From Haloarculaceae archaeon (GTDB taxonomy: Archaea > Halobacteriota > Halobacteria > Halobacteriales > Haloarculaceae), in assembly GCA_018609945.1 (NCBI GenBank), contig JAHENO010000061.1, positions 1 through 25,395 of the forward strand: 25,395 nucleotides of DNA, read 5' to 3'. A model generated the notes under the pieces. It had not been told where the DNA came from, searched no databases, and saw nothing but the letters and a program-made list of their open reading frames with translations. A program made the translations under genes and the position numbers. Numbering within the stretch: position 1 is the first letter of the stretch; each line of letters starts with the position of its first letter. Positions 7,953 through 14,943 of this stretch are shown in pieces.

Positions 7953-9125
7953 TCACGCCTCGGAGAGCGGCACGACAGCGACGATACCGCCGACGACCAG
8001 CAGGCCACCGAACCCGAACGCGGCCGTCCACGAGGCGACCTCGACGAGCCAGCCGGCGATCACTGGCGCGAGTAGGGACCCGACGACGGACAGAGTCATC
8101 AACACGGCGAGACTCGTCCCGCCCGACGCGTCCGGCGACACTTCCTCGACGAAGACGTAGAAGACGCCCGTTCCGAGCTGGGAGCCGACGCCGGCCAGCA
8201 CCAGCGCCGCGGCGAATCCCACAATGGAGGAGGCGACGGCGGCGAGGACGAGTGCCGGCCCCACGAGTAGAAATGCGGCGGCGATGACCGGCCGGCGACG
8301 CCCGCCGATGCGGTCGGAGAGCCAGCCGCCCCCGGGGCGTGCGGCCAGTCCCATCGCCGGGAGGAGGGCCGCGAGCGCGCCGGCGGTCCCGACGTCGACG
8401 CCGATGACCTCGGTGGCGTAGGTCGGCATCCAGGAGTTGAAAAACACGAACAGCGAGTAGGCGCAGAAACTGCTCGTCGCGATCGCGAGGACGCGCCGGT
8501 CGCCGAGCGCCCGCGCGAACTTCGCCGCCGAGAGCGCCGTGTCGTTCCGGATCGGTTCCTCGAGCGCCCACACGAACAGCGGCAGCCCGCAGACGGTGAT
8601 GCCGGCGTACGCGACGACGACCCCGCGCCAGCCGACGAGATTCTGGAGCGGTGGGCCGACGGCCTGTGCGACCGTGATCCCGGCGGGGGCGCTCGCCACG
8701 AACAGGCTGGTCGCGAGTGCCCGCCGCGCCGGCGGCGCGGATTGGGAGACGATGCTGGCGTTCGCCGTCCAGAGGAACACCGCCGTCGCGCCGGCGACGA
8801 AGCGACTCCCAAGAAACGTCGGGTAGGTCGGCGCGGCCAGCCCCCCGAGTGCGGCGCCGAGGAACACGACGACCCCGACTCCGACGAGTCGCCGGTTGTC
8901 GTACCGGTCCATCAGGAAGCCACTCGGTATCTGGAACACCGCCCACCCGAGGAAGACGACACTGATCGACAGGCCGGCGGCGGGCTTGTCGATGCCGAAC
9001 ACCTCGATGAAGGTGGCGATGATGCTCGCCGGGGCAAAGACGTAGGCGTTGAACCCGGTCGCGACGAGGAAACACCCGGCAAGTGCGACCCAGGGACGCC
9101 TCGTCACTGCCGACTCGGGACTCAC
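7953..9125 (-). CDS. MFS transporter
   Basis: An integral membrane protein of about 390 residues with 12 predicted membrane segments, a major facilitator. Motif A appears twice: GFLMDRYDNRRL in the loop after helix 2, and GGGWLSDRIGGRRRPVI after helix 8. This is the expected pseudo-twofold arrangement. The RRALATSLFVASAPAG segment corresponds to helix 4-5 and contains the basic and small residues common in drug and small-molecule exporters and in nitrate/oxalate-type antiporters; the substrate cannot be read. I chose the GTG at 9125 rather than the TTG at 9149 because a TTTTATT box at about 9149-9156 lies 27 nt upstream, as expected for a leaderless haloarchaeal transcript. It converges on mptA with a 48-nt gap and no clear terminator. 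Confidence 0.88.
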   Translation of the reverse strand: MSPESAVTRRPWVALAGCFLVATGFNAYVFAPASIIATFIEVFGIDKPAAGLSISVVFLGWAVFQIPSGFLMDRYDNRRLVGVGVVVFLGAALGGLAAPTYPTFLGSRFVAGATAVFLWTANASIVSQSAPPARRALATSLFVASAPAGITVAQAVGPPLQNLVGWRGVVVAYAGITVCGLPLFVWALEEPIRNDTALSAAKFARALGDRRVLAIATSSFCAYSLFVFFNSWMPTYATEVIGVDVGTAGALAALLPAMGLAARPGGGWLSDRIGGRRRPVIAAAFLLVGPALVLAAVASSIVGFAAALVLAGVGSQLGTGVFYVFVEEVSPDASGGTSLAVLMTLSVVGSLLAPVIAGWLVEVASWTAAFGFGGLLVVGGIVAVVPLSEA

Positions 9126-9317
9126 GCAGAACCCTCGTCTAGCACCCAATAAAACCGTACCGATGTCCCCCGGAACGTTCAGAATGATCTAGGCTTCGAC
9201 ACGGATATGGCGGGAGGGCCCGGTTGCGTCGAGACCCACCTGACAGCCTCCGAGATGACGGCTGTGACGCTCGCTTCGCGGCGCGGGACTCGGGACAAGA
9301 GGGACTGTAACACCGGG

Positions 9318-9557
9318 CTACCGCACCGGGCGGAGGTAGTCGATGAACGTCACGGTGACGTACTCCGGGTCGATGTCGTGTGCGTCCGCCGCGATTTCCT
9401 CCGAGAGGGCACGGGCCTGTTCCTGCAGCGATTTCGACGCGTCTGACTCGCGCGTGAACAGGAACGGCGCGGGGTCGTACTCGGTCGGATAGTCGACGCG
9501 GAAATACGCACGGAAGACACCTGTATCCTTCCCATTGTCAGCCACTGTCAAACTCAT
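9318..9557 (-). CDS. small conserved-looking hypothetical protein (79 residues)
   Basis: A 79-residue acidic protein with no recognised domain. It has a plausible soluble composition: an N-terminal beta-rich part (TGVFRAYFRVDYPTEYDPAPFLF) followed by a helix (SDASKSLQEQARALSEEIAAD) and a final strand (EYVTVTFIDYLRPVR). The ATG at 9557 is preferred because an ACATACAAA box lies about 28 nt upstream (about 9581-9590); the frame remains open further up but becomes basic and non-haloarchaeal there. It is divergent from the ArsA-like ATPase, so the two share a 93-nt promoter region. I do not recognise the family. Confidence 0.6.
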   Translation of the reverse strand: MSLTVADNGKDTGVFRAYFRVDYPTEYDPAPFLFTRESDASKSLQEQARALSEEIAADAHDIDPEYVTVTFIDYLRPVR

Positions 9558-9650
9558 ACCGCCAGTAGTACCCACGCGGGTTTGTATGTTAGCTCGACGG
9601 CAGGTTCGGCGAACAACCGGGTTAAGCCGTTCGAACGCGAAGCCGACCCA

Positions 9651-10589
9651 GTGTCCGAGATCCTCCTCTACGGCGGCAAAGGCGGCGTCGGCAAGACGAC
9701 CATGGCGGCTGCCTCGGGCGTGGGTCTGGCCAGTGCGGGGCACGAGACGCTGGTCGTCTCGACGGATCCGGCACACTCGCTCGGTGACGCTGTCGATCGG
9801 AAAGTCGGCGGTGAGCCCACCGAAATCCGCCAGCGTCTGTGGGCGGTCGAGGTCGACCCCCAGACCGGTATCGACCGCTACCAGTCCCTGTTCGAGTTAC
9901 TCGCGTCGGACCTCGCCGACGCCGGCATCAGACTCGACGAGGACGAGGTCGCCGCCCTGTTCACCTCGGGCGTGATGCCCGGAAGCGACGAACTGGCAGC
10001 GCTGGAGGGACTGGCCACGTACCTGGAGACCGACCGCTGGGATCGGATCGTGTTCGACACGGCACCGACCGGTCACACGCTCCGGTTGCTCGATCTGCCC
10101 TCGGTGATGGACCGGGGTGCCGCCGCTGCGCTCGATCTGCGCGACCAGGTGCGACGGAAGGTGAACGCCGCACGGACGCTCGTGTTCGGTCCGATGGCGA
10201 GACGGGGGACGGACGACCCGGACGGTTTCACGGAGATGCGGGAGCGGATGGCACTGGTCAGGGAGGCCCTCCGGGACCCCGACAGGACCTCGTTCCGTGT
10301 CGTCACCCTCCCGGAGACGATGGCCGTTCGGGAAACCGAACGGCTGGTCGACAAACTCCGCGCGTTCGACATCCCCGTGACGACACTCGTCGTCAACAGA
10401 GTGATCACCGAGGCCGGGGAGTGCGAGCGCTGTCAGGCGCGACAGACGGTCCAAGAGGACGCAATCGAGACGCTCCGGACCGCACTCCCCGACCTCGTCG
10501 TCCGGACGGTGCCCGACAGATCCGGTGAAACGGTCGGGTTCGCCGAACTGGAGCAGATCAGTACCCATCTGGCTTCCACAGAGTCGTAA
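9651..10589 (+). CDS. ArsA/Get3-family ATPase
   Basis: A 312-residue P-loop ATPase of the ArsA/TRC40/Get3 branch of the SIMIBI class. The deviant Walker A is GGKGGVGKTT (residues 8-17), switch I is VVSTDPAHSLGD (35-46), and switch II is VFDTAPTGHTLRLL (134-147). A CERC pair at residues 258-261 matches the Get3 metal-binding CxxC used for dimerisation. It is a single-domain protein, unlike bacterial two-domain ArsA. In archaea such proteins may target tail-anchored membrane proteins. No arsenic genes are adjacent, so a role in arsenite transport is not supported. GTG 9651 is chosen as start because a GGTTAAG box lies 27 nt upstream; ATG 9582 would add 23 unconserved residues. Confidence 0.88.
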   Translation: MSEILLYGGKGGVGKTTMAAASGVGLASAGHETLVVSTDPAHSLGDAVDRKVGGEPTEIRQRLWAVEVDPQTGIDRYQSLFELLASDLADAGIRLDEDEVAALFTSGVMPGSDELAALEGLATYLETDRWDRIVFDTAPTGHTLRLLDLPSVMDRGAAAALDLRDQVRRKVNAARTLVFGPMARRGTDDPDGFTEMRERMALVREALRDPDRTSFRVVTLPETMAVRETERLVDKLRAFDIPVTTLVVNRVITEAGECERCQARQTVQEDAIETLRTALPDLVVRTVPDRSGETVGFAELEQISTHLASTES

Positions 10590-10901
10590 TCCCGGCGCAG
10601 TCGGTGGAATCGCACGCTTCGTCTCGAAATTGTGCGGTGCTCCCAGCGACTGGTCTGACTCGCGTACGTCGCGATGCAGACACGCCGCGGCGATGTCTTC
10701 GGTGGTCGTGTCGGGGCTGTCATCCCACGTCAGTGAGACCCCCACTCGCGCTCGGTCTTGCAAACCTCCCGCCGGAGGTCGGTCTCGCAGACGTCCCTGC
10801 TGACGGTGGTAGAAAAGCTTATGTTTACCAGTGGACGTATTTGCCTGCGTATACTGTGCCATGGTATCAAACGTCAAGAAGCACCGTCGTGGTGATCGCA
10901 T
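10590..10901. other. 312-bp intergenic region upstream of the 10902 membrane protein
   Basis: I see no supportable gene. An open minus-strand frame crosses the region and includes a locally acidic stretch (LTWDDSPDTTTEDIAAA), but it has no stop and runs on antisense through the ATPase gene, so it is at best a remnant. An AAAAGCTTATGTTTA patch at about 10813-10827 is the most TATA-like sequence and would give a leader of about 60 nt for the gene at 10902. Confidence 0.35.
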
Positions 10902-11963
10902 ATGGGGGAGATGTTAGACGGCACCGACTACGAGACCTGGATTTCGCCTTTCTTTCCCTTCGACGACTACGCCTCGGTGGTAGCTGTGTCGGCAGCAGTG
11001 GGGATCGCCCTCTTCGTGTTGGGGTATTTGATTTCGCTGCCCGGCGAGATCGATTACTTCCAGCGCAGCGTCTACCTCGGCCCGTTTGCCGCCTTCGGCA
11101 TGCTCGCGGCGCTCGGGATGGCCGACAGCGTGTACGCGGACGTGTGGAACGAGGTGCGCCACGCGTTCGACGTCGACGAAGAGGCGTACTGTGCCGTCGT
11201 CTGCCCCCGACTGGACCGGGTCTACGATGTGCGACCAGTGCTGGGCTACGCGGCCGTGCTCGTTGTTCCCTATCTCGCCATCGTCGTCGTGAGCTATCTC
11301 CCCGCGGTGCCGCTCTATGAATCAGTAGAACGAGTGTTTTACGGCGGTGACCTCACGTACCCGCGCGGGATCCCGACCGTCGTTTTGCTCTCCCTGTTCG
11401 GGGTCGTGAACGCGATACTGATCGCCACCATCATCCACGGGTTCGTCTCTCACCTGGCGCTGGTCAGGGCGGTGTCGGAACTGCGGTTCCGGAACGTCTA
11501 TTCGAGTGCCTCGGACCTCGAACCGCTCGCCGGATTCACGATGGCGGGCGCGACCGCGTGGTTGGCGGGCGCGTCCCTGATTATCCTCTGGATGCAGGAA
11601 GGCATCGGCTCCACCTTCGGCACGGTGTTGCTCTTCCTGGTCGTCTCGGTCGGGATCGTCTTCTTCGTGGCGCCACAGCTGGTCCTCCACGACGCGCTCG
11701 CGGACGCCAAGCGCGACGAAATCGTCTCGGTCCAGGCGCAGTACGACGACCTCTACGAGCAGATGGCGGCGGACGCGGACGCGCCAGCGGACCCCTCGTT
11801 GCAGCTCGAGGTTCTCGATCGGCGGCTTGAGAACGCCCGGTCGATCAGCACCTGGGTGTACGACATCACGTCGATCGGAAAGCTGGCTGCCGCGTCTGCG
11901 CTCCCGTGGCTGACACTCATCCAGAAACTGGTCTCGACGGCACAGTCCGTCCCTGTCCCCTGA
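10902..11963 (+). CDS. polytopic membrane protein of unknown function with C-terminal cytoplasmic helix
   Basis: A 353-residue protein with about six membrane segments: residues 26-46, 59-74, 114-135, 157-180, 211-231 and 238-261. They are followed by a charged cytoplasmic tail (264-315) with coiled-coil character (LADAKRDEIVSVQAQYDDLYEQM and LEVLDRRLENARS) and an amphipathic C-terminal segment (325-345). Two cysteines lie in the loop at 97-101. I do not recognise the family and no catalytic motif stands out. The ATG at 10902 and the ATG three codons later at 10911 are both possible starts. It precedes the gene-poor remnant region, and its upstream region is AT-richer than the core, so it may be accessory DNA. 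Confidence 0.72.
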   Translation: MGEMLDGTDYETWISPFFPFDDYASVVAVSAAVGIALFVLGYLISLPGEIDYFQRSVYLGPFAAFGMLAALGMADSVYADVWNEVRHAFDVDEEAYCAVVCPRLDRVYDVRPVLGYAAVLVVPYLAIVVVSYLPAVPLYESVERVFYGGDLTYPRGIPTVVLLSLFGVVNAILIATIIHGFVSHLALVRAVSELRFRNVYSSASDLEPLAGFTMAGATAWLAGASLIILWMQEGIGSTFGTVLLFLVVSVGIVFFVAPQLVLHDALADAKRDEIVSVQAQYDDLYEQMAADADAPADPSLQLEVLDRRLENARSISTWVYDITSIGKLAAASALPWLTLIQKLVSTAQSVPVP

Positions 11964-12091
11964 GGGGGACGAAGGGAAACGCTCGGGGCACACCGGATCG
12001 TCGCGTCACACCGGACGGCCTCGGCGACGCTCACGAGCTGTTCGCGACAGAAAACATGGGTTCGGGCGGGACACAACCAAATCATCTGTCG

Positions 12092-12277
12092 TCACCCCCT
12101 GCTATCGAACGAAAGTTTGTCGATCTGGTGCCTCCGGCGTTCCTCCAGTTCCTCGCGTCGATCGGGCACGTCGTAGTGCTTTTTCAGCACTCTCACCGAC
12201 GTATTCACCCGCTCTGCGACGTCCTCGATGTCCACGCCCTTGTTCAGTTGCCAAGTAATTTCAACAACACCTATCAA
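12092..12277 (-). pseudogene. 3' remnant of a tyrosine recombinase (phage-type integrase)
   Basis: The 61-residue frame reads ITWQLNKGVDIEDVAERVNT, then SVRVLKKHYDVPDRREELEE, then a basic/acidic tail ending DKLSFDSRG. This matches the C-terminal end of haloarchaeal tyrosine recombinases: the helix after the HxxR box, and KKHYD carrying the nucleophilic Tyr. The upstream catalytic Arg, Lys and HxxR box are missing, and the sequence before it is AT-rich and unrelated. It is therefore a truncated integrase 3' end rather than a functional gene. No tRNA or clear att repeat is visible nearby. Assignment is from remembered family pattern, not a search. Confidence 0.62.
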
Positions 12278-12370
12278 ATATGATTTAAGAGTAAATATAC
12301 TGATAAGAGTGACTAAAAGAGCAAGCGAGAATGATATGCCTACCGCGGGTGTCGTCGCCAGATCGTAGAT

Positions 12371-12460
12371 CTACTCTTCAACGACTGCCGCGCACGTCAG
12401 ACAGTATCGTCGCCCATCGGTGAGATCGATGATGGTGTGATGCTGACGACAACTACCCAT
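12371..12460 (-). CDS. possible 29-residue zinc-binding microprotein
   Basis: A short frame starting MGSCRQHHTIIDL and ending GRRYCLTCAAVVEE. It contains a first Cys with two adjacent His, then CLTC after 15 residues, which could form a compact zinc site. The reading frame is open well upstream, but that part is basic and rich in Cys/Arg with AT-rich codons, so the ATG at 12460 is the sensible start. A TATATTA-type patch lies upstream (about 12509-12517). It might be a real haloarchaeal micro zinc finger or the surviving 3' end of a longer decayed gene. Confidence is low because of its size. Confidence 0.4.
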   Translation of the reverse strand: MGSCRQHHTIIDLTDGRRYCLTCAAVVEE

Positions 12461-12612
12461 ACATCTAGTTGCAAAACACCCACGGAAAAGTTTTCTGGAT
12501 GGTAAGTAATATAGTCTTAACTGGTCAAAATTTACAAGTGTAACTACCCGGTATTCACACCTGCTGGTTGGGCAGACCGGCATACATCTGGTTCGACGAG
12601 TATGTAGGAACC

Positions 12613-12632
12613 AACCCCCGCCCGTGGGGGTT
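12613..12632. terminator. GC-rich hairpin, possible terminator
   Basis: The arms AACCCCC (12613-12619) and GGGGGTT (12626-12632) are perfectly complementary around a 6-nt GCCCGT loop. It stands in otherwise AT-rich intergenic sequence. It could end transcription from either side, but the following T-tract is short. Confidence 0.35.
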
Positions 12633-12844
12633 TCGCTGATATCGTCGCAACTCCTAGCGCCACTCAAGCACCGCGCCGACCGTGACGATATCGATTTAAT
12701 ACCTCCATAACAATCCGAGTTTAGTGCGTTCGTCTACTTAGGTCGGGAAGGACCACCGTATCGGACATCTACTCTGAACAGTACGCCCTCCTTCCTCGAC
12801 CAGTTTTACGTGACACCAACGGTAGACGCCGCGACAGCGTGCGC

Positions 12845-12976
12845 TCAGGAGTCGAGCAGCGAGTCCACTGCACTCGGGGTGGGTTGATCAGGATTGAAGT
12901 ACTCGGTGTCCGTTACGACTGATGACGACCTAGTTGATGCTTCCAGAGGTATCAGGTCGTTACTACCGACTTTCAA
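12845..12976 (-). pseudogene. remnant C-terminal coding frame, unidentified
   Basis: An open stretch of 43 codons ends in DTEYFNPDQPTPSAVDSLLDS and has the acidic composition of haloarchaeal proteins, unlike the surrounding DNA. It has no start codon: an in-frame stop lies just upstream of LKVGSNDLIPLEAS. It is best read as the decayed 3' end of a lost gene. I cannot identify the family. Confidence 0.25.
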
Positions 12977-13010
12977 CCGGTTTTAAATACTCTAACTCGC
13001 GCATAGAGCA

Positions 13011-13037
13011 CGATTATACTCGGCAATCGTATAATCG
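13011..13037. repeat. 9-bp perfect inverted repeat
   Basis: CGATTATAC (13011-13019) and GTATAATCG (13029-13037) are exact reverse complements separated by 9 nt. The AT-rich arms and the 18-bp centre-to-centre spacing suit an operator for a dimeric repressor better than a terminator. It lies in decayed sequence, so it may be an orphaned site. Confidence 0.4.
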
Positions 13038-13170
13038 ATGGCCCGCATGATGAGACATCGCCTGATCTGCTGACTACACGCTCTGTATCAGTCACGGTGA
13101 TTTCGAAATATATGAAATTTGTAACGTTGGAGGTCAAGAGCAGGTCGGCCAATTCTCGTCATGGTCGCTC

Positions 13171-14061
13171 TCAGCCCACGAAGGAGAGTATCTCGTCGGC
13201 GACGACGTCTGGACGTTCCTGGTGCACGAAGTGGCCGGCACCGCGGATCTTCACGCATCGGCAGCGCCCGGCGAAGGCCTCGTAGGCGTCGTCGAACAGT
13301 TCGTGCCCGATGCAGCCGTCCTCCTTGCCGGCGACGACCAGGGCCGGTACCTCGATGCCGCCGTCGCCGTTCTGCTCGCTGCCGGTCCCGAACCGCCGTT
13401 CAAGCGCGTCGTCGACGAGTTTCTCGGCGGCCTGCCTGCCGAACTGCCGGTAGTAGGTCAGCGCGGCCTCGACCGTGCCCGGTTCGCGGAAGGTGTCCGT
13501 GACTGCTTCGAGGCGGTCCTCGGGGTAGTCCCAGGTCGGGCTCCAGGTCTCCCAGAGCAACTCGACGAGCGCGAAATCCCACGCACGCAGGGCGCGTTCG
13601 GGCAGCCACGGGAGCTGGAAGAAGACGATGTACCAGCTCCGCAGCCACTTCCGGGGGTACTCAGGCAGGATGTCGACGAACCGCGGCGGCACTGCGAGCG
13701 CCACGAGGTGGGAGAATCGCTCGGGTGCGATGGCGGCGGCCGCGTACGCCCCGGCGGCACCCCAGTCGTGTCCGACCAGCACGACCTCGTCGTCCGCGAG
13801 CGTCTCCGCGAGGGCGATCGCGTCTTTCGCCATCGCGATGGTCGTGTAGTCGCCGTCCGGCGCGGGGTCGGTGGGGCCGTACCCGCGCATGTAGGGTGCC
13901 ACGGCGGTAAAGCCCGCGTCGGCAAAGCGCGCCAGCAGCGGTTCCATCGTCCCGGCGTCGTCCGGGAAGCCGTGCAGGCAGAGCGCGAGCCGGTCGCCGT
14001 CGCCGGCCCGGAGACACTCGAATGTCAGCCCGTTGGCCGACACGCGCTCCCGTTGGGTCAT
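13171..14061 (-). CDS. alpha/beta hydrolase, epoxide hydrolase-like (second copy)
   Basis: A soluble hydrolase of 296 residues. The oxyanion motif is CLHGFPDDAGTMEPL (residues 28-42) and the nucleophile elbow is LVGHDWGAAGAYAAA with Asp99. The acid loop is VVAGKEDGCIG and the catalytic His is in GAGHFVHQERPD near the C-terminus. The Asp-Trp pair again points to the epoxide hydrolase/dehalogenase branch. The cap segment WYIVFFQLPWLPERALRAW closely parallels WYVLAVQVPWLPERLLEAG in the protein at 4956-5924, so the two are paralogues. ATG 14061 is preferred to 14118 because an AATTACTATC box lies about 29 nt upstream, fitting a leaderless transcript. Its physiological substrate is unknown. Confidence 0.87.
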   Translation of the reverse strand: MTQRERVSANGLTFECLRAGDGDRLALCLHGFPDDAGTMEPLLARFADAGFTAVAPYMRGYGPTDPAPDGDYTTIAMAKDAIALAETLADDEVVLVGHDWGAAGAYAAAAIAPERFSHLVALAVPPRFVDILPEYPRKWLRSWYIVFFQLPWLPERALRAWDFALVELLWETWSPTWDYPEDRLEAVTDTFREPGTVEAALTYYRQFGRQAAEKLVDDALERRFGTGSEQNGDGGIEVPALVVAGKEDGCIGHELFDDAYEAFAGRCRCVKIRGAGHFVHQERPDVVADEILSFVG

Positions 14062-14151
14062 GTTCCTCACAGGGGTCGCCGGCCTGATAGTAATTGCTCC
14101 CCAGACTGAGTCGGGCACAAGGCTTTCGGCCCCGCCCCGAGAGGGGAGCGT

Positions 14152-14805
14152 ATGGTCGAGGTACTGGCAATCGCGCTCGTGGTCGGCGGAGCAATCCTCC
14201 TGTTCTCGGGCGCAGCGCTGTCCGTGTACGGCGTCGGGCTGCTCGGGGCAGTCATCGGGGGCAGCGGTGGCTTTCTGATCGCCCCGACGATCGGAGGGGT
14301 GCTCGGGTTCGAGGGGCTGGTCGCGGTCGTCGCCGGCATCGGCGTCGGCGTCCTCGTTGGCGTGGCCGTCACGTACGCCCTGCTCTCGTTTGCCATCGCG
14401 GCGGTGAGCTTCGTCGTCGGGACGTTCCTCGGCCTGGTCGCCATCGCGCCCGTGCTCGTGGACGGCCCGGGGTTTCTGGTGTACCCGGTCGCGCTCGGGA
14501 TCGGGATCGGCGCCGCCGTCCTCGGGATGTTCGCGACCAAGACGGCGATGGTGCTGGTGACCGCCGGCGCCGGTGCGACGCTGGTCTCGCGGTCGGTCAC
14601 GCTGGCCGACCTCACCGCCGCCCAGTCGCAGCTGGCCGTCGATCCCCTCCTGTTCGACGTCACGGCGCCGCTGTTTCTCGGCCTGTTCGGGCTCGGGGTG
14701 CTCTCGCAGTTCGGCCTGTTCAAGTTCGGCTACGTGACGACGCTCGTCGGGCTGTTGCCCGGCGCCAGCGTCTTCACCGACAGCCGCGACGCCGACCGGC
14801 GCTGA
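14152..14805 (+). CDS. multi-pass membrane protein, DUF4203-like
   Basis: A 217-residue, very hydrophobic protein with about seven membrane segments covering most of residues 3-195 and only short Gly-rich turns (GAVIGGSGGF, GIGVGVLVGVAV, GIGIGAAVLGMF). The glycine-zipper layout resembles the DUF4203/TMEM198-like fold, whose function in archaea is unknown. The hydrophilic tail ends SVFTDSRDADRR. An AGAGGGGAG sequence before the ATG could act as a ribosome-binding site. Its TGA stop at 14803-14805 is the first base of the nested palindrome that follows. It is convergent with the metallo-beta-lactamase-fold gene at 14944 and divergent from the hydrolase at 13171. Confidence 0.75.
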   Translation: MVEVLAIALVVGGAILLFSGAALSVYGVGLLGAVIGGSGGFLIAPTIGGVLGFEGLVAVVAGIGVGVLVGVAVTYALLSFAIAAVSFVVGTFLGLVAIAPVLVDGPGFLVYPVALGIGIGAAVLGMFATKTAMVLVTAGAGATLVSRSVTLADLTAAQSQLAVDPLLFDVTAPLFLGLFGLGVLSQFGLFKFGYVTTLVGLLPGASVFTDSRDADRR

Positions 14806-14883
14806 TACTGCCGGCTGTAAGCCCCGAGAAATTTCGATCCCCTGGGGGATCGAATATCTTCACGACGTTATAGCCGGCAGTAT
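14805..14883. repeat. nested palindromic element, copy 1
   Basis: Outer arms 14805-14820 and 14868-14883 pair over 16 positions (ATACTGCCGGCTGTAA on the left), with one G-T wobble. Inside, TTCGATCCCC (14833-14842) pairs perfectly with GGGGATCGAA (14845-14854) around a TG dinucleotide. It starts on the final A of the TGA stop of the upstream gene and lies between convergent genes, where a bidirectional terminator would be useful. The same architecture recurs at 25056-25137. No target-site duplication is obvious: the flanks are CTG on the left and GAA on the right. Confidence 0.75.
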
Positions 14884-14943
14884 GAAACCGCCGCGGGTGG
14901 TCCCGCGTGTGGCAACGGGCCGGTCCGCTCCCGCGTGCGGCGG

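Larger units (their letters stand above)
11964..13170. other. gene-poor AT-richer region with mobile-element debris
   Basis: About 1.2 kb, compared with gaps of under 320 bases elsewhere in the window. It holds the integrase 3' remnant, a possible microprotein, a C-rich hairpin, an unidentified decayed frame and a 9-bp inverted repeat at 13011-13037. Long A/T stretches (for example 12255-12350 and 12960-13130) contrast with the GC-rich flanks. This is consistent with a degraded integrated element or an insertion hot-spot. No intact transposase, tRNA or direct-repeat boundary was seen. Confidence 0.5.

Noticed and set aside
9582..9650. Upstream start for the ArsA-like ATPase at ATG 9582
   Set aside because: Would place 23 unconserved residues before the P-loop and overlap the TATA boxes of both divergent genes.
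9897..10901. Minus-strand frame antisense to the ArsA-like ATPase and its downstream gap
   Set aside because: Most of it lies opposite a clear P-loop ATPase. Only a short acidic part (about 10650-10770) looks protein-like, and it lacks its own stop.
14805..14883. Interpretation of palindrome copy 1 as a complete insertion sequence
   Set aside because: It is only 79 bp, with no coding capacity and no evident target-site duplication, so it can only be a non-autonomous or structural element.
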